From NCBI GenBank assembly GCA_902615975.1, contig CACMRC010000004.1:52908-116907 (forward strand): DNA of 64,000 bases, given 5' to 3'. Every line of letters starts with the position of its first letter. Positions within the stretch are counted from its first letter, which is position 1. The translations under genes and the position numbers were made by a program. Below the pieces are notes generated by a model. That model ran no database searches, was not told where the DNA came from, and saw only the letters and a list, made by a program, of their open reading frames with translations. This document shows, piece by piece, positions 24,806 through 35,177 of the stretch. Origin of the DNA: an uncultured Pelagibacteraceae bacterium. Lineage in GTDB: Bacteria; Pseudomonadota; Alphaproteobacteria; Pelagibacterales; Pelagibacteraceae.

Positions 24806-26479
24806 ACCTTCTATTTCACCTTTGTCATTTAATTTTATTGAGTCGGCTGCAGGAACTCTTGGAAGCCCTGGCATTGTCATAATTTCTCCACACACAACAA
24901 CTATAAACTCAGCACCAGAAGAAAGTCTTACCTCTCTTACAGGTAAAACATGACCTGTGGGTGCACCTTTTAAATTTGGATCTGTTGAAAAACTATATTG
25001 AGTTTTTGCAATACAAACTGGTAACTTGCCATAACCCTTTTCTTCGAAATCTTTTAATTGCTGTCTCACTTTTGTATCTGCTACCACTTCAGAGGCGCTA
25101 TAAATTTCTTGTGCAATTTTTTCTATTTTTTTGAATAACGGAAGATCATCTTCATATAAAAATTTAAATGTATCTTTTTTATCTTCACAAATTTCTGTAA
25201 CATTTTTAGCTAGTTCAACTGTTCCTTCACTTCCATTTGACCAATGAGTACATTTAGAGGCTTTTACTCCTTGGGTTTCACAAAAATCTAACAATGTTTT
25301 CATTTCATCTTCTGTATCAGTAATAAAATGATTAACTGCAACAGTAACAGGTAATCCAAATTTTCTAATATTATTTATATGTCTACGTAAATTTACCATT
25401 CCCTCTTTAAGTGCTGATACATTTTCTTTTTTTAAATCTTCTTTAGCAACTCCTCCATGCATTTTTAGTGCTCTGATTGTTGCTACAATAACAACGCAAT
25501 CTGGTTTGAGATCAGATTTTCTACATTTAATATCAAGAAATTTTTCTGCTCCTAAATCAGCTCCGAATCCCGCCTCTGTTACAACGTAGTCAGCTAATTT
25601 AAGTCCAGCTTTAGTTGCAATAACCGAATTACATCCGTGAGCAATATTCGCAAAAGGACCACCATGAATTATTGCAGGATTGTTTTCTAGAGTTTGAGTT
25701 ACATTGGGTCTTATCGCTTCTTTTAGTAAAACAGTCATTGGACCTTGTGCATTTAAATCTTTTGCATAAATTGATTGCTTATCTCTTGTATAACCAATTG
25801 TAATATTACCAATTCTATTTTCTAAATCTTTAAGGTCTGTTGCTAAACAAAAAATAGCCATAAGCTCAGATGCAACTGTAATATCAAAACTATCTTGTCT
25901 AGGGTAACCATTAGCCACTCCTCCCAGATCAACAATGATAGATCTTAAGGATCTATCATTCATATCCATTACTCTTCTCCAAACAACTCTTCTAACATCA
26001 ATGTTAAGTTTGTTACCCCAATAAATATGATTATCAATTAATGCAGATAATAAATTATGTGCAGATGTAATAGCATGAAAGTCACCTGTAAAATGAAGAT
26101 TGATTTGTTCCATAGGTACTACTTGGGCATAACCACCGCCAGCAGCTCCACCCTTCATTCCAAATGATGGACCAAGACTTGGTTCTCTTAAACAAACAAT
26201 AGATTTTTTTCCAATTTTATTTAAACCGTCATTTAAACCAACAGAAGTTGTAGTTTTACCTTCACCAGCAGGAGTGGGAGTGATTGCTGTAACTAAAATT
26301 AATTTACCATTTTCTTTTTTAAGAGTTTTTAAATATTCCAGATTTATTTTGGCTATGTGTCTTCCCATTGGACTAAAAGCAAAATTTTCATCAGGGACAC
26401 CAACCTTAGAAAGAATATCTTTTATTGGTTGCATCTTAGCTTCTCGAGCTATTTGAATGTCAGATTTTACTTCGGCCAT
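24797..26479 (-). CDS. fhs: Formate-tetrahydrofolate ligase
   Basis: A 560-residue FTHFS of normal length. The P-loop-like motif [22 protein letters not shown] and [27 protein letters not shown] are diagnostic, as is [17 protein letters not shown]. It reversibly forms 10-formyl-THF from formate, THF and ATP. In methyl-group catabolism the reverse reaction can drain formyl-THF to formate with ATP gain. It is divergent from the soxBDAG-type operon with 130 bases between, linking it to the THF-dependent demethylation enzymes. No other folate gene (folD, purU) is adjacent. Confidence 0.95.
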   Translation of the reverse strand: MAEVKSDIQIAREAKMQPIKDILSKVGVPDENFAFSPMGRHIAKINLEYLKTLKKENGKLILVTAITPTPAGEGKTTTSVGLNDGLNKIGKKSIVCLREPSLGPSFGMKGGAAGGGYAQVVPMEQINLHFTGDFHAITSAHNLLSALIDNHIYWGNKLNIDVRRVVWRRVMDMNDRSLRSIIVDLGGVANGYPRQDSFDITVASELMAIFCLATDLKDLENRIGNITIGYTRDKQSIYAKDLNAQGPMTVLLKEAIRPNVTQTLENNPAIIHGGPFANIAHGCNSVIATKAGLKLADYVVTEAGFGADLGAEKFLDIKCRKSDLKPDCVVIVATIRALKMHGGVAKEDLKKENVSALKEGMVNLRRHINNIRKFGLPVTVAVNHFITDTEDEMKTLLDFCETQGVKASKCTHWSNGSEGTVELAKNVTEICEDKKDTFKFLYEDDLPLFKKIEKIAQEIYSASEVVADTKVRQQLKDFEEKGYGKLPVCIAKTQYSFSTDPNLKGAPTGHVLPVREVRLSSGAEFIVVVCGEIMTMPGLPRVPAADSIKLNDKGEIEGLF

Positions 26480-26609
26480 AAATAATTCAAATAAATTAAA
26501 AGTTTTTTATCTGTGACTTCTTATCCTTTTTTGCTATTTTTGGAAACTTCTAAAAAATATATATAAAAAAAATAAGCACTATTTAAATTGATTGTTATAA
26601 AATTATTAA

Positions 26610-27866
26610 ATGCAAAAATATTCTATATTTAACCTTGTTAAAAACGCTTTTTCAAACCATGAGAATTGGGATTTAGCCTGGAAAGATCCAACACCTAAAG
26701 AGGAATATGATGTTGTAATTATAGGTGGTGGAGGCCATGGATTAGCTACAGCGTATTATCTTGCTAAAGAACATAACATTACAAAAGTTGCAATTATTGA
26801 GAAAGGATGGATTGGTGGAGGAAATGTAGGACGGAACACTACAATTATTAGATCCAATTACATGCATGACGAAAATGGTTTGTTCAGTGAGTTTGGAATG
26901 GATTTATGGAGAAAGATGAGTCAGGATCTTAACTACAATGTAATGTTTTCTCCAAGAGGAATAATTAATCTTGCGCATTCTGATGCACAAATGAATGCAT
27001 ACGCAAGAAGAGGAAATTCTATGAGATTAAATGGAATAGATGCTGTTCTTTTAAATAGAGAGCAAGTTAAAGAAATTATTCCAATGGCTGATTTTTCTGA
27101 AAACGTAAGATTTCCAATTTTTGGTGGTTTGATGCAACCAAGTGCAGGTACAGCAAGACATGATGCTGTTGCATGGGGTTATGCACGTCAGGCAGACTCC
27201 ATGGGGGTAGATATTATTCAGAATTGTGAAGTAATTGGATTTGATGTTTCAGCAGGAAAAATAAATGGCATTAGAACTTCCAGAGGAAATATTAAAGCAA
27301 AAAAAGTTGGTTTATGTGTTGCTGGTAGCACAAATATTTTAGCAGAAAAATTAAATATGACGTTACCAATTGAAACTCATTTACTTCAAGCATGTGTTTC
27401 TGAGCCAGTTAAACCAGTTTTAGATAATGTAGTTACGTTTGGTGCAGGACACTTTTATGTAAGTCAATCTGACAAAGGTGAGATGGTAATGGGCGGCGAT
27501 CTTGATGGTTATAATAGTTATGCTCAAAGAGGAAACTTACCAACATTACAACACGTTTTAACTGAAGGAATAGCGATGATGCCATTTTTAAGTAAATTAA
27601 AAATGCTTAGAACTTGGGGTGGTATTATGGATATGTCAATGGACGGTTCACCAATTATTGATAAAACTCATATTGAAGGTTTGTATTTAAATTGTGGATG
27701 GTGCTATGGAGGATTTAAAGCTACACCTGCATCGGGTTGGACATTTGCTCATACTATTGCGCAAGATAGAGTTCATGAATTAAACGCTGGTTACAGTTTA
27801 AATAGATTTAGTACTGGCCACCTTATTGATGAAAAGGGACTTGGAACAAAAACCTGGATATCATAA
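26610..27866 (+). CDS. soxB: Heterotetrameric sarcosine oxidase / N-methylglutamate dehydrogenase, beta subunit
   Basis: A 418-residue flavoprotein subunit. The Rossmann motif is DVVIIGGGGHGLATAYYL; GGGNVGRNTTIIRSNYMHDENG matches the SoxB region that holds the covalently bound FMN, and CGWCYGGFKATPASGWTFAH closes the FAD domain. In the heterotetramer SoxB oxidises the N-methyl group. First of four genes in the order B-D-A-G with one-base to four-base junctions. The same order and folds are used by N-methylglutamate dehydrogenase (mgdABCD), so with gmaS and MgsABC-like genes in the same window, the substrate may be N-methylglutamate instead of sarcosine. An upstream AT-rich region has a TATAAA close to the ATG, so the leader may be very short. 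Confidence 0.85.
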   Translation: MQKYSIFNLVKNAFSNHENWDLAWKDPTPKEEYDVVIIGGGGHGLATAYYLAKEHNITKVAIIEKGWIGGGNVGRNTTIIRSNYMHDENGLFSEFGMDLWRKMSQDLNYNVMFSPRGIINLAHSDAQMNAYARRGNSMRLNGIDAVLLNREQVKEIIPMADFSENVRFPIFGGLMQPSAGTARHDAVAWGYARQADSMGVDIIQNCEVIGFDVSAGKINGIRTSRGNIKAKKVGLCVAGSTNILAEKLNMTLPIETHLLQACVSEPVKPVLDNVVTFGAGHFYVSQSDKGEMVMGGDLDGYNSYAQRGNLPTLQHVLTEGIAMMPFLSKLKMLRTWGGIMDMSMDGSPIIDKTHIEGLYLNCGWCYGGFKATPASGWTFAHTIAQDRVHELNAGYSLNRFSTGHLIDEKGLGTKTWIS

Positions 27867-28136
27867 ATGCTTTACATAAATTGCCCACACTGTGGAATGA
27901 GATCTCAGAATGAATTTTCATACGGTGGTGATGCAAGCGTTAAAAGACCAGAACTTAATAAAGAAGTTTCTGATCAAGAATGGGATAATTTTGTTTACAA
28001 TAGAAAAAGTTTAAGAGGAAAGCATTTAGAGCTATGGCAACATATTTCTGGATGTAGACAATGGATAAAGGTTGAGAGAGATACTGCAACCCATGAAATT
28101 TTTAGAACTTTTAAAGCTGATGAGGAATTTGCTTAA
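27867..28136 (+). CDS. soxD: Sarcosine oxidase / N-methylglutamate dehydrogenase, delta subunit
   Basis: An 89-residue zinc-binding subunit. YINCPHCGMRSQNEF gives the first Cys-x2-Cys pair, and LWQHISGCRQWIKVERDT gives the His and Cys that complete a zinc site in known SoxD structures. Length is normal (about 90-100). The ATG follows the soxB stop directly and the stop overlaps the soxA start (TAATG). It has a structural role in the heterotetramer. All ligands look intact. Confidence 0.9.
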   Translation: MLYINCPHCGMRSQNEFSYGGDASVKRPELNKEVSDQEWDNFVYNRKSLRGKHLELWQHISGCRQWIKVERDTATHEIFRTFKADEEFA

Positions 28137-31132
28137 TGACCCAAGCTTTTAGAATTGAAAATGGGGGATTAATAAATAGAGATAAAAAGTTATCTTTTAA
28201 ATTTAATGGTAAAACTTACTTTGGCTATGAGGGTGACACATTAGCCTCAGCTTTATTAGCAAATGGAGTTCATTTAGTTGGAAGAAGTTTTAAATATCAC
28301 AGACCCAGAGGTTTTTTTGGAGCAGGTGTAGATGAACCTTATGCAGTTGTTCAACTTTATAGAAATGGCGAAACAGAACCTAATATTAAAGCAACAGAGC
28401 AGGAACTATTTGAAGGTTTAGAAGCAAAAAGTGTTAATTGTTGGCCAAGTGTTAATTTTGATATAGGTGCAATCAATAATTTTTTGAGGATTTTTTTACC
28501 AGCAGGTTTTTATTACAAAACTTTTATGTGGCCAAAAAGTTTTTGGTATCGAATTTATGAGCCTTTCATAAGAAAAGCAGCTGGTTTAGGTGTAGCTTCA
28601 ACTAAACATGATAAAGAAAGGTATGAACATAAATACGAACATTGTGATTTATTAATTGCAGGCTCAGGACCTTCGGGATTAGCTGGTGCATATGCAGCAG
28701 CAAAAAATGGAGCTAAAGTAATTTTGGCTGAAGACAAACCAAGATTTGGTGGATCTTTATTAACTAGTGATGTCAATATTGGCAATCAATCAGGAAAAGA
28801 TTGGGCTGAAGGAATAATTGCAGAACTTAAAACAATGCCAAATGTCGTTGTAAAAAATAGATCTCAAATTTTTGGATACTATGATCATAACATGCTTGTG
28901 ATGTCGGAAAAAGTTAGTGATCATTTACCATCAACTAAAAAATATCACCCTAACAAAAGGTTATGGTACATTCGAGCAAAAGAAGTTTTGATTTCCTCAG
29001 GATCAATTGAAAGACCAATAGTTTTTGGAAATAATGATACACCAGGGGTAATGCTTTCCTCAGCTGCTAAAGAATATTTAAAAGTATATGGTGTTTTAGT
29101 TGGAAGAAAACCACTGGTGTTTACAAATAATGATAGTGGATACGAAACAGCAATTGAATTTAAAAAACATGGAGTAGATCCAGTTGTTTTAGACTCAAGA
29201 AAAAATCCTGATTCAGAAATAATTGATGAGGCAAATAATTTAGGAATTAATATTAAAAATTCATATGTTGTTGTTGCAGCACAAGGATACAAAAAAGTAA
29301 AATCAGCAGATATTGCAAGTATTTCTGAAGACAAAAAACAACTTGGTAAAATAGAAAATATTCAATGTGATTGTATTTGCGTTTCAGGTTTTTGGACACC
29401 AACTATTCATTTAGCCTCACAATCAGGAAATAAAACAAAATTTAAAGAGGAAATTGATGCATTTGTCCCAGGTCAGTCAAAACAAAATGAAATCACTTTA
29501 GGTGCAGCTAATGGAGAATTTTCACTAGAGGAAACTTTAAAAACATCATTTACAGCAGGAAGTGAATTATCAAAAAAAATTACTGAAAATGATAATAAGA
29601 TAGCTATTCCAAATGTTGTTGAAAAGAAATCTTCTCAGCATGATAAGTTTTGGTGTGTTCCATTGCCAAAAGGTAAAAGTTATAAAAGATTTTTAGATTT
29701 TCAAAACGATGTAGCGGTATCTGATGTGGAAATAGCTTTAAGAGAAGGGTATCGATCAATTGAACACGTTAAAAGATATACCACTCTAGGAATGGCAACA
29801 GATCAAGGAAAAACAAGTAATTTAAATGGATTACAATTAGTATCCGAAATTGAAAACAAAGTTGTTCCTGCAGTAGGCCATACGACTTTTAGGCCTCCAT
29901 ATACTCCTGTTTCTATTGGAGCAATAGTAGGAAGAGAGGTTGGAAAACATTCAAAACCAACAAGAAAATCTCCAATGCATTCATGGCATGAAAAAAATAA
30001 TGCAGTCTTTGTTGATGCAGGTGTTTGGTTAAGACCCAGGTATTATAGAAGAGGAAATGAAAATTTATTTGAGGGATCAAAAAGAGAAGCAAAAAATGTA
30101 AGAACAAATGTAGGTGTTTGCGATGTAACTACATTAGGTAAAATAGATATTAAAGGACCAGATGCAGCGGAGTTATTAAATAGAGTCTATACAAATGCAT
30201 GGTTGAAGCTACCAGTTGGTAAAGCTAGATATGGTGTAATGTTAAGAGAAGATGGAATTGTAATGGATGACGGAACAACCACAAGAATTTCTGAAAATCA
30301 TTATCATATGACTACGACAACAGCTCAGGCAGCAAACGTTCTTTCGCATTTAGAATATTATTTGCAACTTGTTTGGCCTGAATTAAATGTGAATGTAGTT
30401 TCAACTACAGAACAGTGGGCTGGTGCAGCTATAGCTGGACCTAAATCTCGAGATTTATTACAAAAATTATTTCCAAACTCTGATGTATCAAATGAAGGCT
30501 TACCTTTTATGGGCTATATGGAGGGAGATTTATTTGGTGTAAAAGCAAGAATATATAGAATTTCGTTTTCAGGCGAGCTTGCTTATGAGGTAAATGTTGA
30601 GTCTGATTATGGAAATTTTATGTGGGAAAAAATAATTGAAGTTGGTGAAGAATTTAATATTCAACCATATGGAACTGAAGCATTATCAACTCTTAGAATT
30701 GAAATGGGACATGTTGCAGGATCAGAACTTGATGGTAGAACAATTCCATTCGACAACGCTTTAGAAGGTCTTGTTAGTAAAAAGAAAGATTTTATTGGAA
30801 AAAGATCATTACAAAGATCTGCATTTATAGCTGAAGATAGACAAAGAATAGTGGGCGTAGTTCCATTAGATAAACAAACAAGTATACCAGAAGGCTCTCA
30901 CTTAGTTAAAGATGATAAAGCACCGTTACCAAATCCAAAATTAGGTCATATCTCTGCATCTTGTTGGAGTGTTGAATATGATAATCCTTTTTCTTTAGCA
31001 ATTTTGAAAGATGGAAAAAATATGATCGGTCAAAAGCTTTTTGCGATGTCTCCACTTAAAAACAAAGTAATACCAGTTGAGATAGTTTCATCACATTATG
31101 TAGATCCGAAAGGTGAAAGAGTTAGATCATGA
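28136..31132 (+). CDS. soxA: Sarcosine oxidase / N-methylglutamate dehydrogenase, alpha subunit
   Basis: A 998-residue SoxA. The N-terminal ferredoxin-like part ([36 protein letters not shown]) precedes an NAD-binding domain with [21 protein letters not shown]. From about residue 600 to the end comes a GcvT-like THF-binding module ([57 protein letters not shown]). In the complex this module accepts the methyl carbon as methylene-THF. It overlaps soxG by four bases (ATGA). Length is normal. As for soxB, a MgdC role is equally consistent. Confidence 0.9.
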   Translation: MTQAFRIENGGLINRDKKLSFKFNGKTYFGYEGDTLASALLANGVHLVGRSFKYHRPRGFFGAGVDEPYAVVQLYRNGETEPNIKATEQELFEGLEAKSVNCWPSVNFDIGAINNFLRIFLPAGFYYKTFMWPKSFWYRIYEPFIRKAAGLGVASTKHDKERYEHKYEHCDLLIAGSGPSGLAGAYAAAKNGAKVILAEDKPRFGGSLLTSDVNIGNQSGKDWAEGIIAELKTMPNVVVKNRSQIFGYYDHNMLVMSEKVSDHLPSTKKYHPNKRLWYIRAKEVLISSGSIERPIVFGNNDTPGVMLSSAAKEYLKVYGVLVGRKPLVFTNNDSGYETAIEFKKHGVDPVVLDSRKNPDSEIIDEANNLGINIKNSYVVVAAQGYKKVKSADIASISEDKKQLGKIENIQCDCICVSGFWTPTIHLASQSGNKTKFKEEIDAFVPGQSKQNEITLGAANGEFSLEETLKTSFTAGSELSKKITENDNKIAIPNVVEKKSSQHDKFWCVPLPKGKSYKRFLDFQNDVAVSDVEIALREGYRSIEHVKRYTTLGMATDQGKTSNLNGLQLVSEIENKVVPAVGHTTFRPPYTPVSIGAIVGREVGKHSKPTRKSPMHSWHEKNNAVFVDAGVWLRPRYYRRGNENLFEGSKREAKNVRTNVGVCDVTTLGKIDIKGPDAAELLNRVYTNAWLKLPVGKARYGVMLREDGIVMDDGTTTRISENHYHMTTTTAQAANVLSHLEYYLQLVWPELNVNVVSTTEQWAGAAIAGPKSRDLLQKLFPNSDVSNEGLPFMGYMEGDLFGVKARIYRISFSGELAYEVNVESDYGNFMWEKIIEVGEEFNIQPYGTEALSTLRIEMGHVAGSELDGRTIPFDNALEGLVSKKKDFIGKRSLQRSAFIAEDRQRIVGVVPLDKQTSIPEGSHLVKDDKAPLPNPKLGHISASCWSVEYDNPFSLAILKDGKNMIGQKLFAMSPLKNKVIPVEIVSSHYVDPKGERVRS

Positions 31133-31716
31133 CATTAATTTCAGCTTTATCAAATGTTCATGCAAAAGGTCAATTCGGAGATTATGAAGGTAAAAATGAA
31201 AATGATATACTTAAAATATCTGAAATCAAAAATTTATTAATTGTTCAAATAGTTCAGTACAAAAATTCTTCAGTTTCATTTAAGGGTATTGATATTGATG
31301 GTTTAAAATTAAAAAATGAACCTTTGGCCGTAGTATTTAATGAAAATACGAGGATTATGTGGAATGGACCAAAAAACTGGCTTTTAGTTTCAATAAAAAA
31401 AAATTTAATAAAAAATGTAGAAGATAAATTTAAAGATACAGATTTTGCTGTAACAGATTTATCTCATTCTAGAGCTATTATAGAAATCGAAGGAAATAAT
31501 ACGATAGAAGTTTTGAAAAAAGGATGTCCTTTTAATTTTAATAAATTAGATAAAAACAATTCAATTAACTCAACTTATAATGGAATAGCTTTTACTGTAG
31601 ATAGGTTGAGTGATAATCCAAATAAAGTAAGGATATTTACGCTAAGAAGTTTTGGCGAGTCTTTATATCATTCTATCACAGATGCATCTCTAGAGTTTGG
31701 TTTTGAAACTATATAA
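31129..31716 (+). CDS. soxG: Sarcosine oxidase / N-methylglutamate dehydrogenase, gamma subunit
   Basis: A 195-residue SoxG-type protein, itself a shortened GcvT-fold subunit. [42 protein letters not shown] and the C-terminal [22 protein letters not shown] match the family. It completes the four-gene complex. Sequence conservation is low in this subunit generally, and here it is Lys/Asn-rich. It ends ten bases before the convergent EamA pseudogene with no obvious terminator. Confidence 0.82.
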   Translation: MTLISALSNVHAKGQFGDYEGKNENDILKISEIKNLLIVQIVQYKNSSVSFKGIDIDGLKLKNEPLAVVFNENTRIMWNGPKNWLLVSIKKNLIKNVEDKFKDTDFAVTDLSHSRAIIEIEGNNTIEVLKKGCPFNFNKLDKNNSINSTYNGIAFTVDRLSDNPNKVRIFTLRSFGESLYHSITDASLEFGFETI

Positions 31717-31726
31717 ACTTAAGGTT

Positions 31727-32574
31727 TCAATCTCTTGTTGCAATATAAACACCTATAGAAGTAATTAGAAATCCAATTAAATCTAAGCTAGTTAAACTTT
31801 CATTTAAGAAAACCCATGCCATAAAAGCAGAAGTTGCTGGAATTAAAAAAAATATAGAAACAGTTTTGCTAGCAGAATTATTTTTTATTAAAAACATCAA
31901 TATTGTAAATGCACCAAATGACACCAAAAATATTTGATGGCTCATTGCAATGATAAATGTTTGTGAGAAATCAATATATGGATCAACAAATAAAACAATT
32001 ATTGATAAATGAAATATACATCCACCAATAGCTTGATTCATATTACTTACAGACAATGGTAAGTTGTTGCTTAATTTTTTTTGCCATAAAGTTGAAAATG
32101 TAATTGCTAATAAAGCTATTATTGTTGCGATCAATCCTGTTGCTGGTATTTTAGAACCAACATCAAAACCTAATACAAGTCCTGCACCAGCAAATCCTAA
32201 CAAAACACCTATCCATTGTTTTATAGATACTTTCTCATTTAAAATTGGACCACTTAATGCATTTGTGAGAACTGGTTGAAGGGTTACAATTAACGCTGCT
32301 ATTGCTGTGGGCATGCCTATTGATATTGAGTAAAAGACACCACCAAGATAAAAACCATGAAACAAGACACCGCTAAAAAAGATTCAAAAAAATTTCTTTT
32401 ACTTACAATAATTTTTTGTTTTGAATAAATTGAAAATAAAAAAAAACCGAAAGCAACTAATGCAAATCTAAAAGCTAGAGCAGCAAATGGATCACTATTG
32501 TCTATGATAGGTTTGGTTGTTATGAAAGCGGAAGACCATAGAAGTATAAATATGAAAGGAAATATTTTAATCAT
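31727..32574 (-). pseudogene. EamA/DMT-family transporter, single-base frameshift
   Basis: Two ORFs join into one drug/metabolite transporter. The 85-residue ORF (32317-32574) gives the first spans (MIKIFPFIFILLWSSAFITTKPII). The 212-residue ORF (31727-32365) gives the rest (GVFYSISIGMPTAIAALIVTLQP; FLLIPATSAFMAWVFLNESLTSLD), and its nominal start is a TTG with no initiation context. Reading across 32366-32380, adding one base to the T6 run on the minus strand restores ESFFSGVLFHGFYLGG, the normal EamA path, and about ten spans in total. This is either a recent inactivating deletion, a population variant or a homopolymer sequencing error. Confidence 0.75.
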
Positions 32575-32677
32575 CTTGTTTAATAAACAAATAAATCAAA
32601 TAAAATCAAACAAATCGGTGCCTATTATGAACAAATTAGAAGTGGAAATGAAATACCAAATCACCTAAGTTTCAACT

Positions 32678-33064
32678 ATGAAGTTTAAAATGTTTCGAAT
32701 TTTAACTGTTATACTGTCTTTCTTCTTATTGACAGGCTTTGTGCCCATTCTTTCATTTGTTGGTCCAGGTGTAACCGCTCTTACTTCAGGTAATATCTAT
32801 AAAGCTAGTGCACAATTTATAGTTAATCAACGTATAGAAAAAGAAACTGGAAAGAATTCTTTAGCTTTAATTAAAGAAACGTTGATCGAAGAAACAGATA
32901 TAAAAATAAAAAAAAATTCATTTGACGAAGATTTAAGACAATTAGTCGAAACAAGAATTAAAATGACTAAACAAAAATTAGATAATCAAAATTTACAAAA
33001 ATTGCTTAAAAAGCGAATAGAGGTTACTAGATCAATACTTAATATAAATAATATTACTCAATAA
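32678..33064 (+). CDS. Unknown exported protein (128 aa)
   Basis: A 128-residue protein I do not recognise. The N-terminus is a signal peptide or membrane anchor (FRILTVILSFFLLTGFVPILSFVG), followed by a small-residue stretch and then a long, charged, probably helical C-terminal half (NQRIEKETGKNSLALIKETL; RQLVETRIKMTKQKLDNQNLQKLLKKRIE) with heptad-like spacing that could form a coiled coil. No Cys, no recognisable enzyme motif. It converges on the 146-aa gene and overlaps its 3' end by 11 bases. A small periplasmic or envelope protein is likely. Confidence 0.6.
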   Translation: MKFKMFRILTVILSFFLLTGFVPILSFVGPGVTALTSGNIYKASAQFIVNQRIEKETGKNSLALIKETLIEETDIKIKKNSFDEDLRQLVETRIKMTKQKLDNQNLQKLLKKRIEVTRSILNINNITQ

Positions 33065-33494
33065 TATTAAGATATATTAAGTTTTCTTGTTTAGTTTCTT
33101 TGCACCACATTTCATAGCTTTCACAAACCCTCCACAAGTGATCAAAAGCTCTTTGTGAAATTTCTAGTGGAAAATGACTCTTAGTATAATAAAGCTTTGG
33201 TATCTTCATTAAAAATTTTACCATAGAATCTTTTTGAAGTTCTAAAAGTCTTAAAGTTTCTTGATTTATTTCTTTTTTAGTTATTTGGTCAATAAATTTA
33301 TTATTCTTAAGTTCTAAAAACCATTTATCATGAAATTCTCCAGAACTTAAAATGTCATATTCCTTAGAAGTCATAAAAATTTCAAAAGCTTGTATATTAT
33401 TTATTTCAGGATTTTGTTTTTTAATTTCTATTATATTTGAATAAACAAATTCAGCAGCTCTCAACACATATGGCTTTTCAGTCTTGTTAGACAT
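33054..33494 (-). CDS. Unknown cytoplasmic protein (146 aa)
   Basis: A 146-residue hydrophilic protein without signal or membrane spans and no motif I recognise. Features are an N-terminal helical region (LRAAEFVYSNIIEIKKQNPEINNIQAFEIFM), a middle part rich in Lys/Leu (ETLRLLELQKDSMVKFLMKIP) and an aromatic C-terminus (AFDHLWRVCESYEMWC). It is three bases downstream of the Asp/Glu racemase gene, so the two are probably co-transcribed. The frame is long and complete, so it is likely real. Confidence 0.55.
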   Translation of the reverse strand: MSNKTEKPYVLRAAEFVYSNIIEIKKQNPEINNIQAFEIFMTSKEYDILSSGEFHDKWFLELKNNKFIDQITKKEINQETLRLLELQKDSMVKFLMKIPKLYYTKSHFPLEISQRAFDHLWRVCESYEMWCKETKQENLIYLNIIE

Positions 33495-33497
33495 AAA

Positions 33498-34244
33498 CTA
33501 GTTTTTATGTTTAACCATAGCTGAATGAGCCAAAATTAAGTTAGGATCTAAGAAAACTTTTGAGGATTTAACATTTTTAAATGATTTAAATGCAAAAATT
33601 GCAATAGGGAGCTCTGTACAACCTAAAATGATTTTTTTACAATTCATTTTAATTAAGGAATCAATTGCAGGTTTAATTGCTTTTGCTGCAGCCTTTACAT
33701 TACCCATTTTAACTAATTTAATTGCTTTATTAACTGACATTTTTTGTATTTTTTGAGATGGCTCAATTAATTGATAATTTTTTTCAAAAAATTTTTTATA
33801 AACTCCAGTTTTAAGAGTACCCTCGGTTGCTAAGAGACCAACTTTGGAGTTTTTCTTACATTTTTTTTTTGTAAATTTGAAAACCTCTTTTGGCATATTG
33901 ATTATTGGAATATTAATTTTATTCTGCAAATCATCGAACCAATAATGAGCTGTATTACAAGGTATAACTATAAATTTACATTTATTCTTTTCCAGAAGCT
34001 TACAACCTTTGAGCAAACTCTTTAAAACTTTATTATATTTTGCTTTACTTTTTTTATTTGTAGATTTGTTGGAAAGATTTTTAGTTTGAGAGCCAATAGA
34101 TTCAGGTCTACCAGGAATATTTGATTTATTATAAAGTATAAATAATGGATACTCTTGGTCTATTTTTCCTCTATTTAAAACTGCAAGCTTGTTACAAAAA
34201 TCAAGACCAGCTTGAGTTCCCATTCCACCTAAAATTCCAATCAT
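33498..34244 (-). CDS. Aspartate/glutamate racemase family protein
   Basis: A 248-residue Asp/Glu/hydantoin racemase-fold protein. The N-terminus is IGILGGMGTQAGLDFCNKL, and both catalytic Cys are present in IVIPCNTAHYWFD and KIILGCTELPIAI, so a two-base racemisation mechanism is possible. The length suits aspartate racemase more than MurI glutamate racemase. It would interconvert L- and D-aspartate or a related acidic amino acid. Upstream is a 140-base gap with the cspA 3' hairpin. Substrate not determinable. Confidence 0.82.
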   Translation of the reverse strand: MIGILGGMGTQAGLDFCNKLAVLNRGKIDQEYPLFILYNKSNIPGRPESIGSQTKNLSNKSTNKKSKAKYNKVLKSLLKGCKLLEKNKCKFIVIPCNTAHYWFDDLQNKINIPIINMPKEVFKFTKKKCKKNSKVGLLATEGTLKTGVYKKFFEKNYQLIEPSQKIQKMSVNKAIKLVKMGNVKAAAKAIKPAIDSLIKMNCKKIILGCTELPIAIFAFKSFKNVKSSKVFLDPNLILAHSAMVKHKN

Positions 34245-34322
34245 AATTTTTGATTAATTTATTAATTTTTTTATTTAATTCTATAATTAATAATTGTGTT
34301 TAAAGATTGTTATTAATTAAGG

Positions 34323-34372
34323 TATTGGCTGAATATTGAGTTTGTTATTACAAATAAAATTTTCAGCCAATA
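34323..34372. repeat. Long inverted repeat (hairpin) downstream of cspA
   Basis: TATTGGCTGAA at 34323-34333 and TTCAGCCAATA at 34362-34372 are perfect 11-base complements. The 28-base loop between them contains a second small stem (TTTGT/ACAAA). It lies 13-62 bases past the cspA stop on the minus strand, but no T run follows, so it resembles a 3' stabilising or processing structure more than a simple terminator. Confidence 0.7.
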
Positions 34373-34384
34373 GGAAGTGTGAAA

Positions 34385-34591
34385 TTATGCAGTTTTTAAG
34401 TTAACTGCTGAAGGACCTTTAGGACCATCTTCAACATCGAAAGTCAAAGCTTGACCCTCATCTAAACCGTTCATACCAGCATCTCTTACTGCTGAAACAT
34501 GTACAAACACATCTTTTTCTTTATCTTCTCTTTCAATAAAACCAAAACCTTTGGTTGGATTGAACCATTTAACTTTACCTTGTAGACTCAT
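34385..34591 (-). CDS. cspA: Cold-shock-domain RNA chaperone
   Basis: A 68-residue single cold-shock domain. RNP1 is KGFGFIERE and RNP2 is DVFVHVSAV; the start [13 protein letters not shown] and end [16 protein letters not shown] are typical. It binds single-stranded RNA/DNA and melts secondary structure. Normal length. The gene stands alone with about 118 bases of AT-rich leader and a hairpin downstream, consistent with RNA-level regulation of csp genes. Confidence 0.95.
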   Translation of the reverse strand: MSLQGKVKWFNPTKGFGFIEREDKEKDVFVHVSAVRDAGMNGLDEGQALTFDVEDGPKGPSAVNLKTA

Positions 34592-34625
34592 ATTTTTTCT
34601 TCTTACTTTTTTGTTTTATATAATT

Positions 34626-34645
34626 ATTACTTAAAATTAAGTAAT
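34626..34645. repeat. Near-perfect palindrome in the cspA leader
   Basis: ATTACTTAA and TTAAGTAAT flank a two-base centre, giving a 20-base inverted repeat about 35 bases upstream of the cspA ATG. It could be a regulator site or a weak mRNA hairpin. In AT-rich DNA chance occurrence is possible. Confidence 0.4.
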
Positions 34646-34674
34646 ATTGGCTTTGTTTAGATTTTATTGGGTTT

Positions 34675-34680
34675 TGTCAA
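34675..34680 (-). promoter_or_regulatory. Possible -35 element for cspA
   Basis: The minus strand has a perfect TTGACA about 85 bases upstream of the cspA ATG. No strong -10 is seen at 16-18 bases; TAAACA is the best nearby. It would give a leader of about 60 bases including the palindrome. Confidence 0.35.
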
Positions 34681-34709
34681 CAAAATAGATCAACTATTAA
34701 AATAATATT

Positions 34710-35177
34710 TTAAATATCATCAATAAGCATAGTTAAATAAACAGAATTAATGTCTTCTTTATAGTGTGCAAAAGGTTCGCACACAGTGAAACCAGTTTTT
34801 TTGAACAGTTTTCTTGCCGGTATAAAAAAATCACCTGCTCCTGTTTCAATACTTAATCTTTTTATTTTAAGCTTTCTAGCTTCATTAATTAAATGATTAA
34901 TTACATTAATACCTTGACCTTGCATCCTAAAATTATCGTGAATTCTTATCGATTTAAATTCTCCATGTTCTTTATCTAAAAATTTTAAAGCACCACAACC
35001 AATCAGTTTTTTATCATCCCACAAGCTCCAAAATTTAATTGATGGCACTTTTAAACCAGGAATATCTAGTACGTGAGCACTTCCCTCTGGAGAGGCAGCT
35101 CTAAGCTCAACAAAATGTTTGGTTAGAAGCTCATTAACTTCTGGATTATCAAAATTGCCTTCTATCGATTTTAACAT
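34710..35177 (-). CDS. GNAT family N-acetyltransferase
   Basis: A 155-residue GNAT acetyltransferase. The acetyl-CoA loop region is KSIRIHDNFRMQGQGINVINHL (Q/R-x-x-G-x-G/A pattern), preceded by WDDKKLIGCGALKFLDKEHGEFKSI. The C-terminal RKLFKKTGFTVCEPFAHYKED closes the fold and resembles the ElaA/YedL type of small acetyltransferases. Substrate unknown. It starts immediately before the purK stop in transcription order, with no gap between the genes, so it is likely the last gene of the purE-purK operon. Cytoplasmic. Confidence 0.82.
   Translation of the reverse strand: MLKSIEGNFDNPEVNELLTKHFVELRAASPEGSAHVLDIPGLKVPSIKFWSLWDDKKLIGCGALKFLDKEHGEFKSIRIHDNFRMQGQGINVINHLINEARKLKIKRLSIETGAGDFFIPARKLFKKTGFTVCEPFAHYKEDINSVYLTMLIDDI

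Noticed and set aside
26480-26609. Glycine riboswitch before the soxBDAG-type operon
   Set aside because: The 130-base gap is plain AT-rich sequence without the conserved paired aptamer blocks.
32317-32365. Programmed frameshift between the two EamA ORFs
   Set aside because: No slippery heptamer with stimulatory structure was evident; a one-base homopolymer deletion explains it more simply.
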